Under the pieces are notes generated by a model. It did not search any database, was not told where the DNA came from, and saw nothing but the letters and a program-made list of their open reading frames with translations. Shown here in pieces: positions 16,108 through 24,874 of a stretch of 64,000 bases of DNA. How positions within the stretch are numbered: position 1 is the first letter of the stretch; every line of letters begins with the position of its first letter. A program made the translations under genes and the position numbers. Source of the stretch: Ureibacillus endophyticus (lineage in GTDB: Bacteria > Bacillota > Bacilli > Bacillales_A > Planococcaceae); NCBI RefSeq assembly GCF_003628435.1, contig NZ_RBZN01000006.1, positions 1 to 64,000 on the forward strand, in the 5' to 3' direction.

Positions 16108-16797
16108 ATGAAGACTATTCATGAAGGATTATTAGGAGACAAGCCATATTATGTAGCTGTTTTAAATAAAAGCCATTTACCTGAAGTGTTGGAGTTACAA
16201 GATTTAGTATGTGAAGCTCTTACAGACAAAGACATACTACAACCACTTTCAGAAGAAGAATTTGAATTTATTTTAGAGGGCAATGGAATTATGATTGGTG
16301 CTTATGCTGATGCTAAATTAATCGGCTTTCGTGCGCTTCTTATTCCTCCGATAGATGATGAACATTTAGGATATGATATTGGGCTAGAAAAAGAGTCAGA
16401 ATTAAAACGAGTTTTATACCAAGAAATCTCAAGTGTTAATCCGAATTATCGAGGGTTTGGTCTACAAAAAACATTAGCTTCTGTTATTATGAAGCAAATT
16501 GATACAGATTCCTTCGATTACGTAGCAACAACAGTGATGCCATACAATATTCCAAGTTTAAAGGACAAGTTCTCTCAAGGATTCTACATTGTAGCGCTAA
16601 AGTATATTTATGGTGGAAAATTACGTTACGTTTTTGCTCTTGATTTACGAGGAGAACCTCATTATGAAGATGAAGTTGTGACTATCTCAATGGGCGATGT
16701 AGAAGCACAGCAAAGATTATTGAGTGAAGGATTTGTCGGTGTTCGAATGAAACAACTTGCGGATGATTGGGTAGTAGAATATCAAAAAATTAAATAG
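16108..16797 (+). CDS. GNAT-like acetyltransferase
   Basis: 229-aa protein with an N-acetyltransferase-like core: central strands with IMIGAYADAKLIGFRALL, then SSVNPNYRGFGLQKTLAS, which resembles the acetyl-CoA-binding R/QxxGxG/A motif. Substrate unknown; the operon suggests a small amino compound. ATG 16108 follows GGTGAG, whereas the frame continues upstream to a GTG at 16099. Terminator directly after. Confidence 0.75.
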   Translation: MKTIHEGLLGDKPYYVAVLNKSHLPEVLELQDLVCEALTDKDILQPLSEEEFEFILEGNGIMIGAYADAKLIGFRALLIPPIDDEHLGYDIGLEKESELKRVLYQEISSVNPNYRGFGLQKTLASVIMKQIDTDSFDYVATTVMPYNIPSLKDKFSQGFYIVALKYIYGGKLRYVFALDLRGEPHYEDEVVTISMGDVEAQQRLLSEGFVGVRMKQLADDWVVEYQKIK

Positions 16798-16801
16798 TAA
16801 T

Positions 16802-16841
16802 TAATAAGAAGCTATCTATTGGTAGCTTCTTATTATTTTTT
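16802..16841 (+). terminator. Terminator of the amhX operon
   Basis: AATAAGAAGCTA pairs with TAGCTTCTTATT and is followed by a T-run. Confidence 0.9.
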
Positions 16842-16944
16842 CTCCTTTTGTTGCAATTTTTAAAGAATTCCTAAAATAGTTCTACCATATTCCATATTAA
16901 AATGATAGAATTTATAAAAATTAATAACTAGGAAAGTGAATACA

Positions 16945-17487
16945 TTGGAGAATAAAACAACAGTAAACGAACATTATCTTAAAACGCTAATTAGTAAAAT
17001 GACTGGATATTCAAAAAGCAATAGTCGTACCTCTGTTTCAGATGCTATGATTGCTGCGGTAGGGGCATTTTGCTGTGTATTGCCAGTCTTCGTTTTAACT
17101 GAATATACAAATTCAATTTGGTTTATCGCATCTTTTGGGGCAAGTATAATGCTTGTCATTGCGGCGTGGAATGCACCTGTTGGACAACCTCGGAATGTTA
17201 TAGGAAGTTATCTCATTGCATCAATTATTAGTTTAACAATATCTACTCAATTTGGATCGTCACCAATTTTAATCAGCCTTGCTCTATGTTTGACCATCTT
17301 TTTCATGCTATTAGCGAGAACATTTCATCCACCAGCATGTGGGAATACGATAATCATAATGATGGGGGACTATGGCTGGGATTTTATTTTTCACCCAGTT
17401 TTACTTGGGACAATAATCATTGTTATTTTCGCTCTTATTATTAATAACTTACATCCAAAAAGGAAATATCCAATGTATTGGTGGTGA
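16945..17487 (+). CDS. HPP-family integral membrane protein
   Basis: About 180-aa protein with four to five hydrophobic segments and the FHPPACGNTI motif (HPP signature) near residue 130. HPP proteins are membrane proteins, some implicated in nitrite transport in cyanobacteria and chloroplasts. Role here unknown. A TTG at 16945 is better spaced from AGGA than the GTG at 16936. Confidence 0.8.
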   Translation: MENKTTVNEHYLKTLISKMTGYSKSNSRTSVSDAMIAAVGAFCCVLPVFVLTEYTNSIWFIASFGASIMLVIAAWNAPVGQPRNVIGSYLIASIISLTISTQFGSSPILISLALCLTIFFMLLARTFHPPACGNTIIIMMGDYGWDFIFHPVLLGTIIIVIFALIINNLHPKRKYPMYWW

Positions 17488-17525
17488 GGGTGCGTCTGAA
17501 AATTTATTTTTGAGACGCACCCTTT
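17487..17525 (+). terminator. Terminator after the HPP gene, also one end of a dispersed repeat
   Basis: GGGTGCGTCT pairs with AGACGCACCC and is followed by TTTG. A near copy of this hairpin occurs, inverted, at 33847-33880. Confidence 0.75.
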
Positions 17526-17590
17526 GTGACTGTCGCTTCGCTTTCGTCCAGATAAATTGCGACGAGGATGGTGTCAACCACCGCAGGAGC
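17488..17590 (-). repeat. Dispersed intergenic repeat, copy A
   Basis: Read on the minus strand it contains GTGGTTGACACCATCCTC, then a GAAAGCGAAGCGACAG segment, then the hairpin GGTGCGTCTC...CAGACGCACC. Copy B at 33811-33880 shares the first block and the hairpin but lacks most of the middle. No ORF. Confidence 0.7.
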
Positions 17591-17665
17591 ACAATTTCTG
17601 TAACGAGTATTGTTAAAACCACCATAGAGATAATACTTTTTAGAATTCATTTGCATAAGTTATTG

Positions 17666-17707
17666 AAAAGGGATATGCAGAATCATAAACTCTGCAATAT
17701 CCCTTTT
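17666..17707 (-). terminator. Terminator of the fhuF-like gene (possibly bidirectional)
   Basis: AAAAGGGATATGCAG (17666-17680) pairs with CTGCAATATCCCTTTT (17692-17707). It has a short T-run on the minus strand and TTTT plus ATTTTT on the plus strand. Confidence 0.75.
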
Positions 17708-17711
17708 ATTT

Positions 17712-18419
17712 TTACTTCATCGGACAAAACTCACAAGCAGTTAGTCCTGGTATATCCTTTGAAAAACAACAACTTTTTCGTAATGGTTGATTGACTAAAC
17801 TTGAAGGATTCTTTCCACCTGTATATTGATAAAACAAGGACTTGCTAGAAAACAACTCCCAAGTTTCTTCATCTTCAAGTATTTCGATATCTTCAAATGC
17901 GCGGTCTGCTAATAAAGGATTTTCTAATAGTTCATGGTAATTCCATAACATGTAACCAAAGACATTTTCCCATAAAGTTAATGGGGACACAGAAGTTGCT
18001 TTTCGTAGCTGTTGAAAAACTAAATGGCATTGAATTAATAGTTTTTTAATTACCGAACTTCTTTCTTTATCCTCCACATAACGAAAATCCTTTGGCGTAA
18101 TAAAAGTTCCAAGTGTATTATTCCCGTATTCGTTAATAAGACTAAAACGCACATCATCTAATTTGCCGTCCCAGATTTCATCATAAACTGCTAACATATA
18201 GAATTGCATCGCTACAAACATTCCATAACGGCGGCCAAAATGAGAAATAGCAGCTGCTTCTGTTGTCGCCTGTGTAATGCCCATCATTAAATTTCTGAAG
18301 TCTTTAATAAAAAAGTCTTTATGTAAATTTTCTAATGTGAATAGTGTTCGTTCAGTATCTTCTGTAAAAACGCTATATGAATTCAAAATTCTTATTTGAT
18401 CGTACGTTAACGCTGGCAT
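17712..18419 (-). CDS. FhuF-like ferric-siderophore reductase
   Basis: 235-aa protein whose C-terminus has the FhuF [2Fe-2S] motif: CC, ten residues, then CxxC (KSCCFSKDIPGLTACEFC). FhuF-type proteins reduce ferric siderophores in the cytoplasm to release iron. The start is placed at the ATG giving MPALTYDQ, preceded by GGAAGGTGAAGG; the frame stays open further upstream. I see no Fur box in the 120 bases between this gene and the divergent DUF4395 gene. Confidence 0.8.
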   Translation of the reverse strand: MPALTYDQIRILNSYSVFTEDTERTLFTLENLHKDFFIKDFRNLMMGITQATTEAAAISHFGRRYGMFVAMQFYMLAVYDEIWDGKLDDVRFSLINEYGNNTLGTFITPKDFRYVEDKERSSVIKKLLIQCHLVFQQLRKATSVSPLTLWENVFGYMLWNYHELLENPLLADRAFEDIEILEDEETWELFSSKSLFYQYTGGKNPSSLVNQPLRKSCCFSKDIPGLTACEFCPMK

Positions 18420-18539
18420 TTCCTTCACCTTCCTTACCATTACTATATCATTTTTTAATAAATCGATGAATTTTTTACTATACAAATAGTGGGAAATATA
18501 ATAAAATAAATAAAACAAATTGGAAAGGTGGGGATTTAG

Positions 18540-18968
18540 GTGTCGCAAATACTATCTATACCACGTCCACTTGTTAGAATGAACCAATGGACAATATTTT
18601 TATCAGTTATTCTCACTTGGTTAACAGGAGAAGTTTGGATTCTTATTATTCCACTTATCGCAAATTTGATGGGTGTATTGTTTAACTATAATCCAGTAAT
18701 GAAGTTTGCACGATTGTTTTTAATCAAAGAAGGAAAGAGCTATGTTCCTGAAGATGTAACACAACAAAAATTTAATGCTTGCATTGCAATAGCTTGTTTA
18801 GCTTTTGGATTATTGAGTTTTTTAATTGGATGGAATGTTTTAGGTTATGTATTTACAGTAATGGTTGCTCTTGCATCATTTATTGCAATTTTGGGATTTT
18901 GCATAGGATGTTTTCTGTTTTTCCAAATTAAGCAATATCAATATAGAAGATCTTTAAAGAATTCCTAA
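18540..18968 (+). CDS. DUF4395 membrane protein
   Basis: 142-aa protein with four hydrophobic segments and the pattern of DUF4395 (MSQILSIPRPLVRMNQ, LFNYNPVMKFARLFL, GFCIGCFLFF). Function unknown; relatives often sit near thiol or sulfur genes. GTG start behind GGAAAGGTGGGG. No terminator is seen before the Fur-box promoter downstream. Confidence 0.82.
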   Translation: MSQILSIPRPLVRMNQWTIFLSVILTWLTGEVWILIIPLIANLMGVLFNYNPVMKFARLFLIKEGKSYVPEDVTQQKFNACIAIACLAFGLLSFLIGWNVLGYVFTVMVALASFIAILGFCIGCFLFFQIKQYQYRRSLKNS

Positions 18969-18987
18969 TAAAATGTGCTAAAAACAG

Positions 18988-19020
18988 TTGACTTTATAAA
19001 TGAAAATGATTATCATTACC
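18988..19020 (+). promoter_or_regulatory. Promoter overlapped by a Fur box
   Basis: TTGACT (18988-18993), 17-bp spacer, TATCAT (19011-19016). GAAAATGATTATCATTACC (19002-19020) matches the 19-bp Fur consensus GATAATGATTATCATTATC at 16 of 19 positions and overlaps spacer, -10 and start region. Iron-replete Fur should silence it. Confidence 0.82.
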
Positions 19021-19022
19021 AT

Positions 19023-19157
19023 ATAGAAAGAAATAAACAAAAGATTTGAAAAGGTTTATCTCTAAACATAACATAAGGCAACGTTCCCCCCCTAATAAAA
19101 CGTTTACTTAAATGAAAAGGCCAAGCTCATCCTTGAAGCTCGGCCTGTTTTTCTTTT
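19023..19157 (+). ncRNA. Candidate Fur-regulated small RNA with a C-rich loop
   Basis: From the Fur-box promoter to an intrinsic terminator is about 130 nt with no convincing ORF. The RNA holds a hairpin AACGTT (19080-19085)/AACGTT (19099-19104) whose loop begins with seven Cs. It ends in AGGCCAAGCT/AGCTCGGCCT with GTTTTTCTTTT. B. subtilis FsrA, a Fur-repressed RNA of the iron-sparing response, also uses C-rich single-stranded stretches. Equivalence to FsrA is inference. Its 3' end overlaps the 3' end of the convergent transporter gene. Confidence 0.6.
19118..19157 (+). terminator. Terminator of the candidate small RNA
   Basis: Stem 19118-19127 with 19137-19146, nine pairs and one mismatch, followed by GTTTTTCTTTT. 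Confidence 0.8.
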
Positions 19158-20098
19158 ATATTGGATTTTTTCGCTACTAGCATTGTGTGGTAACTGTGGA
19201 GAATCATTCCAACAATAATAATACCTATACCTGTTAATGCAATTGCATTTGGGAGGGGGGCGCCTAGTATTAACATTTCGCCAATAATTACAAACAGCAC
19301 TTGTGTCGATTGTGTTGCTTCTACCGCTGCCAGTTTACCTTGATCGCCTCTGGAACGATCTGTTGCAATAAAGAATAATACGGTTGCAATTACGCCCGAA
19401 CTAACTCCGATTATAAGAGATTGCAATATTTGGCTAGGAGTAGGGAGGCCAACAGTAAACAATGCTATAACGCCTAGTACAATCCAACTTGGTAAGGAGG
19501 CAATGGTCATACCTAAAACTCGTTGAAACGTATCAAGTCGACCACCACATAATTCCATCATTTTTCTATTCCCCAAAGGATAAGCGAAAGCTGCAACTAA
19601 TACCGGCAAAATTCCTAAAAGTAAAATACTAGGAGATACGGATTTAGCTTGTGGAATTTGAATGAATAATATTCCTATTAAAATAACACTTGAAATTAAT
19701 AGAGAAGTAACAGGTATCTTTTGACGCACTTTTTTACCATTAATCATTGATGTGAAAAGTGGTGCTAATAAAACGCCCGCTACGATTGTTAATTGCCAAG
19801 TACCTGATACAAGCCAACCTGGTCCGAAAGCAGCTGCATAGGTGAGGGGAGCGTAAAATAGTACAAAACCTACAAAACTCCAAAGCAACCATTTAATTGG
19901 TTGACCTTTCATTTCATGTGATAATGGTTTTAACCCTTTTCGAGATAAGACAATCACGAATAAAAAGGGAAGCATAAAGAAATACCGTAGAGATGAACTC
20001 CAAAGCCAACTCCCGCCCTCCAATTCCATTGATCGATTTAAAATAAAGGTAACCGCAAAAAATATTGAAGCTAAAATACCTATAGTAATCTCTTTCAA
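19127..20098 (-). CDS. DMT-superfamily transporter (multidrug resistance efflux type)
   Basis: 323-aa protein with about ten transmembrane segments and features of the EmrE-type multidrug-resistance subfamily (PF13536-like), such as ILNRSMELEGGSWLWSSSLRYFFMLP and FGPGWLVSGTWQLTI. Substrate unknown. Its last bases lie inside the terminator hairpin of the convergent small RNA. Confidence 0.82.
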   Translation of the reverse strand: MKEITIGILASIFFAVTFILNRSMELEGGSWLWSSSLRYFFMLPFLFVIVLSRKGLKPLSHEMKGQPIKWLLWSFVGFVLFYAPLTYAAAFGPGWLVSGTWQLTIVAGVLLAPLFTSMINGKKVRQKIPVTSLLISSVILIGILFIQIPQAKSVSPSILLLGILPVLVAAFAYPLGNRKMMELCGGRLDTFQRVLGMTIASLPSWIVLGVIALFTVGLPTPSQILQSLIIGVSSGVIATVLFFIATDRSRGDQGKLAAVEATQSTQVLFVIIGEMLILGAPLPNAIALTGIGIIIVGMILHSYHTMLVAKKSNIKEKQAELQG

Positions 20099-20203
20099 TC
20101 TATCAACCTACTTCCTAAATGTAATAGCAGGAATACCTTTCTTAAATAAACCTAAGTATACTGTAAGATAATAAAAAATTCTAAGGGTTCTGAATTTTAT
20201 AAT

Positions 20204-20238
20204 TAAAAAATAGCGAAGTAAGCTATATACTTACTTCA
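20204..20238 (-). terminator. Terminator of pepT
   Basis: GAAGTAAG pairs with CTTACTTC around CTATATA; on the minus strand a T-run (TATTTTTTAATT) follows. Confidence 0.85.
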
Positions 20239-20247
20239 CATAACTAA

Positions 20248-21477
20248 TTATTTTCCTTGTGCTTCGAATAATTGAACAATTTCTAAAATAACTTTCGTTG
20301 CTTTTTCCATCGTTTCACCTGAGACAAATTCAAATTTGCCATGCATGTTTTCTCCACCAGCAAAAATATTTGGTGTTGGTAAGCCCATAAATGATAATTG
20401 AGAACCGTCAGTACCACCACGAACTGGTTCAACAATCGGTGTAATACCTAAATTCTCCATTGCTTTATGTGCAATATCTACAATTTCTTTTACTGGCTCA
20501 ATTTTTTCACGCATGTTGTAATATTGATCTTCAATTTCTACTGTGATTGAATCTTCACCAAATCTTTCTTTCATAAACTTTTCTAATTCAAAGAAATGAG
20601 CCTTTTTTGCTTCGAATTTTTCTCGATCGTGATCACGAATAATGTATGAAAGTTGAGCTTCTTCAATTCGACCATTAAAGTTCATTAAATGAATAAAACC
20701 TTGATAACCTTCAGTCTTTTCCGGAACAGCATCTGATGGCATACCGTTTTGGAATTTAACTGCTAAAGTGATGGCATTGACCATTTTATTTTTTGCTGAT
20801 CCTGGGTGTACACTTGTTCCTCGAATAGTAACCTTTGCAGCTGCAGCATTAAAACTTTCATATTGAAGTTCGCCAAGTGGACCACCATCCATTGTGTAGG
20901 CAAAATCTGCTCCAAATGCTTTCACATCAAATTTATGGGGACCACGACCAATTTCTTCATCAGGTGTAAATGCAACTCGGATCTTTCCGTGTTTGATTTC
21001 AGGGTGTTGAACTAAGTATTCCATTGCTGTCATGATTTCAGCAATTCCAGCTTTATCATCTGCTCCTAAAAGCGTAGTACCATCTGTTGTAATAAGTGTT
21101 TGACCAACATAGTTCTTTAAATTAGGGAAGTAATTTGGTGACATGATTAAGTTATCATTTAATTGGATATCCCCACCATCATAATTATCGATACGTTGAG
21201 GATTTACATTTGTACCAGAAAAGTCGGGAGATGTATCTACATGAGCTAAAAAACCTATTGTCGGCACTTCTTTATCTGTATTTGCAGGTAATGTTGCAAA
21301 CAAATAACCATTTTCATCAAGTGTAATTTCTGTTAGACCAATTTCCGCAAGTTCATCTTTTAAAACATTTAATAAATCAAATTGCTTTTTAGTTGATGGA
21401 GTTGTGGAACTTTCCGGATCAGATGTTGTATCAATTTTTGCATATCGAATTAACCGTTCAATTACTTTCTCTTTCAT
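20248..21477 (-). CDS. pepT: Peptidase T (tripeptidase)
   Basis: 409-aa M20 metallopeptidase of full family length. Zinc-site motifs: [10 protein letters not shown] (His, Asp), [13 protein letters not shown] (bridging Asp), [10 protein letters not shown] (catalytic Glu and ligand), and the C-terminal [19 protein letters not shown] (His). It releases the N-terminal residue from tripeptides in the cytoplasm. AAGGAGGACATTCC precedes the ATG. Monocistronic. Confidence 0.95.
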   Translation of the reverse strand: MKEKVIERLIRYAKIDTTSDPESSTTPSTKKQFDLLNVLKDELAEIGLTEITLDENGYLFATLPANTDKEVPTIGFLAHVDTSPDFSGTNVNPQRIDNYDGGDIQLNDNLIMSPNYFPNLKNYVGQTLITTDGTTLLGADDKAGIAEIMTAMEYLVQHPEIKHGKIRVAFTPDEEIGRGPHKFDVKAFGADFAYTMDGGPLGELQYESFNAAAAKVTIRGTSVHPGSAKNKMVNAITLAVKFQNGMPSDAVPEKTEGYQGFIHLMNFNGRIEEAQLSYIIRDHDREKFEAKKAHFFELEKFMKERFGEDSITVEIEDQYYNMREKIEPVKEIVDIAHKAMENLGITPIVEPVRGGTDGSQLSFMGLPTPNIFAGGENMHGKFEFVSGETMEKATKVILEIVQLFEAQGK

Positions 21478-21649
21478 GGAATGTCCTCCTTAAATGGTTG
21501 TTACATTTATTGTAACATTTTTACTTCGGATAACGGAATAATTTGTAAAGATGTATGAACACTTTAACATTATAAATTATTTAATTTTATATGAAACTAA
21601 TTAGCTCCTAATTACGTAAATCAGTTAATTAAAAGAAAGGGTGGTTTAA

Positions 21650-23335
21650 GTGACTCAATTGTTATTAACAGCAGTAATAGCTGCGTTTGTCACGACACTT
21701 CTTCTTGTTCCGCTCTCGAAAAAGGTGCAAAAAGGGGAAATTAGCAGCAAACAACTGGCGAATTCATTTATTTTCGTTCTAATAGCAAGTTTTATATTAA
21801 TTGTTGCAATTATTTACATTACTAAAATTGATCTGCATTGGACGATTTTTGCGTATGCATTACCAATCGTCGCTCTCTTAGGAGCAATCATCTCATCAGG
21901 TATAGAAAAAACATTTAAAGGTTTAATCTTTTTATTAAGTTTGATCGTCCTTGGCTATATGCTATCCGCTTCGGTTTGGAATGCGAATGATAAGTATGAA
22001 TCTGCAAAAATGGAGGAAAAGGTTGAAATTGAACCATTTGATGAAACAAAAACTCCAGCAAGTGTACCACCACGTTTTGCAGAAAATAAAATGAAAAAAG
22101 CATTTGGGCAAGTCCCAAATACTAGTTACTATGAACTTGGTAATTTACAAATACAAAAGGTAAATGGTGAATTTGTTTATATTGCACCAGTTGAGTTTTC
22201 CGGATTCTTTAAATGGTTCACAGGAAAAACAACACCAGGCTATTTTACAATGAGCGCTACTGATTCAACAGACAATCCAAAGTTTGTTCAATATGAAATG
22301 ACTTATGTACCTTCAGCATTTTTAAATAAAAATTTAGAGCGACATATTCGTTTGCAAAACCCAACGTTAATTTTCTACGGAGAACCACAGCTTGAAATCG
22401 ATGACGATGGAAAACCGTACTATATCCGCTCTTATGGTAATTTCATTTCTGCTCGAAATGGTTTTGATGTGAAGGGAATCGTTATGGTGGATGCGGCAAC
22501 TGGTGATTCAGAGAATTTAACAATAGATGAAGTACCAGAGTTTATTGATGGTGCGGTTTCACCAGAAGCGGTAAGTTTACAAAATAGCTATTTTGGTAAA
22601 TATGTTCATGGCTTCTGGAATAGTATGTTTGGTAAAAAGGACGTGAAGTTACCTTCAGATGAAGGAACAGAAGCAAATGTTAGTCCTATCTTTAATGAGA
22701 ATGGGGAAATGTACTACTTCACTGATTTCACGAGTCCAAAAGAGGGCGTAGATTCAATGCTTGGCTATTCTTTAACTCATGCAAGAACAGGTGAAGCAAC
22801 GTATTATACAGGTAACTTGGAAGAATCATATATGGATTCTCAAGGTGCTTTAGATATTATTGAGAAAAAGTTTATTGAAAAGGAATGGCAAGGTGAAATG
22901 CCGATTCTTTATAACTTCTATGGCGAAGCAAGTTGGCTAGCACCAGTATTAGACTCAAACGGTTTTTTACAAAACTACTTTATTGTATCAGCTGCAAATC
23001 CTGAAATTTCCGCATATGGTGTAACACCGAACGAAGCGTTGAAACAGTATAAGACAGCGCTAAGAAGAGGTGGGGGATCTGTAGATGGAACTTCAAGTGC
23101 TGAAGAAGCTACAATTTCAGGTGAAGTTGTACGTGTTTATAAAGAACGTGTAGGGGATTATACAGTTGTTTCGTTCTTATTGAACACGGGGCAAAACTTT
23201 ATAGTAAGTTCTCAAAATACACCACTTTCAATTTATTTACAAGAAGGTGACAAGGTTGTAGTAATATACTACAATACGAAAGAATTATTCCTCCCTGTAA
23301 AAGAGATGGAAATCGAAGGTGTTGTATCTAACTAA
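21650..23335 (+). CDS. Large membrane protein of unknown function
   Basis: 561-aa protein. Four N-terminal hydrophobic segments (about 3-20, 38-58, 63-85, 88-108) are followed by a long soluble part of about 440 residues, presumably extracytoplasmic. The C-terminal 70 residues (ISGEVVRVYKERVGDYTVVSFLLNTGQNF) look like a small beta-barrel/OB-type module, after a short Gly/Ser-rich linker (RRGGGSVDGTSS). I do not recognise a named family. GTG start behind AAAGGGTGG; monocistronic. Confidence 0.75.
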   Translation: MTQLLLTAVIAAFVTTLLLVPLSKKVQKGEISSKQLANSFIFVLIASFILIVAIIYITKIDLHWTIFAYALPIVALLGAIISSGIEKTFKGLIFLLSLIVLGYMLSASVWNANDKYESAKMEEKVEIEPFDETKTPASVPPRFAENKMKKAFGQVPNTSYYELGNLQIQKVNGEFVYIAPVEFSGFFKWFTGKTTPGYFTMSATDSTDNPKFVQYEMTYVPSAFLNKNLERHIRLQNPTLIFYGEPQLEIDDDGKPYYIRSYGNFISARNGFDVKGIVMVDAATGDSENLTIDEVPEFIDGAVSPEAVSLQNSYFGKYVHGFWNSMFGKKDVKLPSDEGTEANVSPIFNENGEMYYFTDFTSPKEGVDSMLGYSLTHARTGEATYYTGNLEESYMDSQGALDIIEKKFIEKEWQGEMPILYNFYGEASWLAPVLDSNGFLQNYFIVSAANPEISAYGVTPNEALKQYKTALRRGGGSVDGTSSAEEATISGEVVRVYKERVGDYTVVSFLLNTGQNFIVSSQNTPLSIYLQEGDKVVVIYYNTKELFLPVKEMEIEGVVSN

Positions 23336-23384
23336 AAAAAGAGAAAAACCGGGCATTATCTTGTCAGGTTTTTCTCTTTTTCAT
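23334..23384. terminator. Bidirectional terminator
   Basis: AAAAGAGAAAAACC (23337-23350) pairs with GGTTTTTCTCTTTT (23367-23380). A-rich on the left and T-rich on the right, so it serves both convergent genes. Confidence 0.88.
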
Positions 23385-23790
23385 TGAGATAATCTATCAA
23401 TCGTTGTTTTCTTAGCTGGACATGTTCTTTTGTGTAAGGTTTTAATTTATCAAACAGATTCTTTTTCTTTTGTAATATCTGTCGCTCATGTACAAAGCGA
23501 CTTTCTGGTTCGTGTTTAAAAATATATTCTAAATGGAAAATTTGCATCAATGCCACTTCAGGGCTTTCCAAATTGTAGATAAATTTAATATTCCAAACCG
23601 TTGTATAAGAAATATATTGATTTACAAATTCAGTAATGTGTTTATAGGCTTCTTTATTAATTTTCAATTCTATATTTTTGTGAAGTTTTGCAAGTTCTAA
23701 ATTAATGTCTGCTAAAACACGATAATAATGTCGTATTTTTTTATTCTGTTGTCTCTCTAAAGACAATGCGACCTGTCTATTTTGATACAT
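23356..23790 (-). CDS. Hypothetical 144-aa basic helical protein
   Basis: Lys/Arg-rich, predicted mostly helical, with heptad-like stretches (RQQNKKIRHYYRVLADINLE; RQILQKKKNLFDKLK). No signal peptide or membrane segment. AAAGGGGTG precedes the ATG. I do not recognise a family. Confidence 0.65.
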   Translation of the reverse strand: MYQNRQVALSLERQQNKKIRHYYRVLADINLELAKLHKNIELKINKEAYKHITEFVNQYISYTTVWNIKFIYNLESPEVALMQIFHLEYIFKHEPESRFVHERQILQKKKNLFDKLKPYTKEHVQLRKQRLIDYLNEKEKNLTR

Positions 23791-23879
23791 CTATAACACC
23801 CCTTTAAACTTACAAATAATACTAGTAGTTTATCAAAGTTATCGGGGAATTATTAGATTACTATATTACCGTATTTATG

Positions 23880-23926
23880 TAAAAGAGAACCTACCATTTA
23901 ACTATATAAACAGGTAAGTTCTCCCT
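23880..23926 (-). terminator. Terminator of the nitroreductase gene
   Basis: GAGAACCTACC pairs with GGTAAGTTCTC (one internal mismatch); on the minus strand a T-rich tail (CTTTTAC) follows. Confidence 0.65.
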
Positions 23927-23938
23927 ATAAATTCTTAT

Positions 23939-24673
23939 TTATTTCCAATTAAATCCTTTTGATGCTAAAAACTCTTTCATGTAAGGACGTTTTTGCTCAA
24001 TTAAATAATCCGCCATCTGTTTTGTCCAATTAGACATCTTTTGGTTTGAACTGCGACTTGCATAGTAGTTCTCCATAATGGAATCGTATTCATCTAACAG
24101 TTCATTGTATTTTTCTGTATTGTAACTATTTTCATGAAGGATTGCTCCGACAGGTAATCTTGGTTTTGTTTCGTTGCGTTTTGTAGGTTTTCCAATTGTC
24201 ATAGCAAAGAGTGGGAAAACGTAATCTGGTAAATCGAATAATTCACTAATTTCAGCAGGGTTGTTACGTGCACCCCCGATATAACAAATACCATAACCTT
24301 CTGCTTCTGCAGCGATTACGAAGTTTTGAGCAAAAATTGATACATCTGCAACCCCAACAAGTACATTTTCAGCACTGTCTGCTACAATCTCAACTCCATG
24401 TTTTTGCCCCGCCATTTGAAGACGTTTAAAGTCTACACAAAATAAAAATGAAGCACCTGCTGTTTTAAACTGAAATTCATTCTTAGATAGTTCACCTAGT
24501 TTTTGTTTCTTTTCTTCATCAGTTACCCAAATAACACTATAGGCTTGAACAAAATGGGAACTTGCTGCCATTTGTGCAGTTTCGATTAGATCAATAACCG
24601 TTTCTTTTGGAATTTGTTCTCCAGTGTATTTTCGAACAGATGAATGACTACGTAATACCTCTTTAACTGACAT
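23939..24673 (-). CDS. NADPH-dependent nitro/flavin reductase (NfsA/NfrA family)
   Basis: 244-aa flavoprotein with the NfsA-type N-terminus (HSSVRKYTGEQIPKE, FMN phosphate contacts), AAQMAASSHFVQAYSV and GYGICYIGGARNNPAEISELF. Family members reduce flavins, nitro compounds and disulfides using NADPH. Family length is about 240-250 aa, so complete. Monocistronic. Confidence 0.9.
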   Translation of the reverse strand: MSVKEVLRSHSSVRKYTGEQIPKETVIDLIETAQMAASSHFVQAYSVIWVTDEEKKQKLGELSKNEFQFKTAGASFLFCVDFKRLQMAGQKHGVEIVADSAENVLVGVADVSIFAQNFVIAAEAEGYGICYIGGARNNPAEISELFDLPDYVFPLFAMTIGKPTKRNETKPRLPVGAILHENSYNTEKYNELLDEYDSIMENYYASRSSNQKMSNWTKQMADYLIEQKRPYMKEFLASKGFNWK

Positions 24674-24827
24674 ACTAAAACTCCCCTTTGTATGTAATGT
24701 AGTAAATAGAATAAATTAGAGAAATATTCCCTATAAAGCTATATTAGACTATTTTGAAATGTAATACAAAATAGGGGATTGAGGGTAATTTCAAAATGTG
24801 TTTTACCGAGGAGGAAGGAGAGGTGAA

Positions 24828-24866
24828 AAGCCGTAAAGTTAATTTGAAGTTAAATTTACGGCATTT
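24828..24866. terminator. Terminator hairpin downstream of plsY
   Basis: GCCGTAAA pairs with TTTACGGC; ATTTTTG follows on the plus strand and TTTTC on the minus strand. It could serve the minus-strand plsY gene. Confidence 0.65.
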
Positions 24867-24874
24867 TTGTTAAT

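Noticed and set aside
17420-17794. 124-codon frame downstream of the HPP gene
   Set aside because: It starts inside the HPP gene, crosses its terminator, the dispersed repeat and the fhuF-like terminator, and has no ribosome binding site.
19112-19180. 22-codon frame in the Fur-regulated transcript
   Set aside because: No ribosome binding site, and it runs through the terminator hairpin into the convergent transporter gene.
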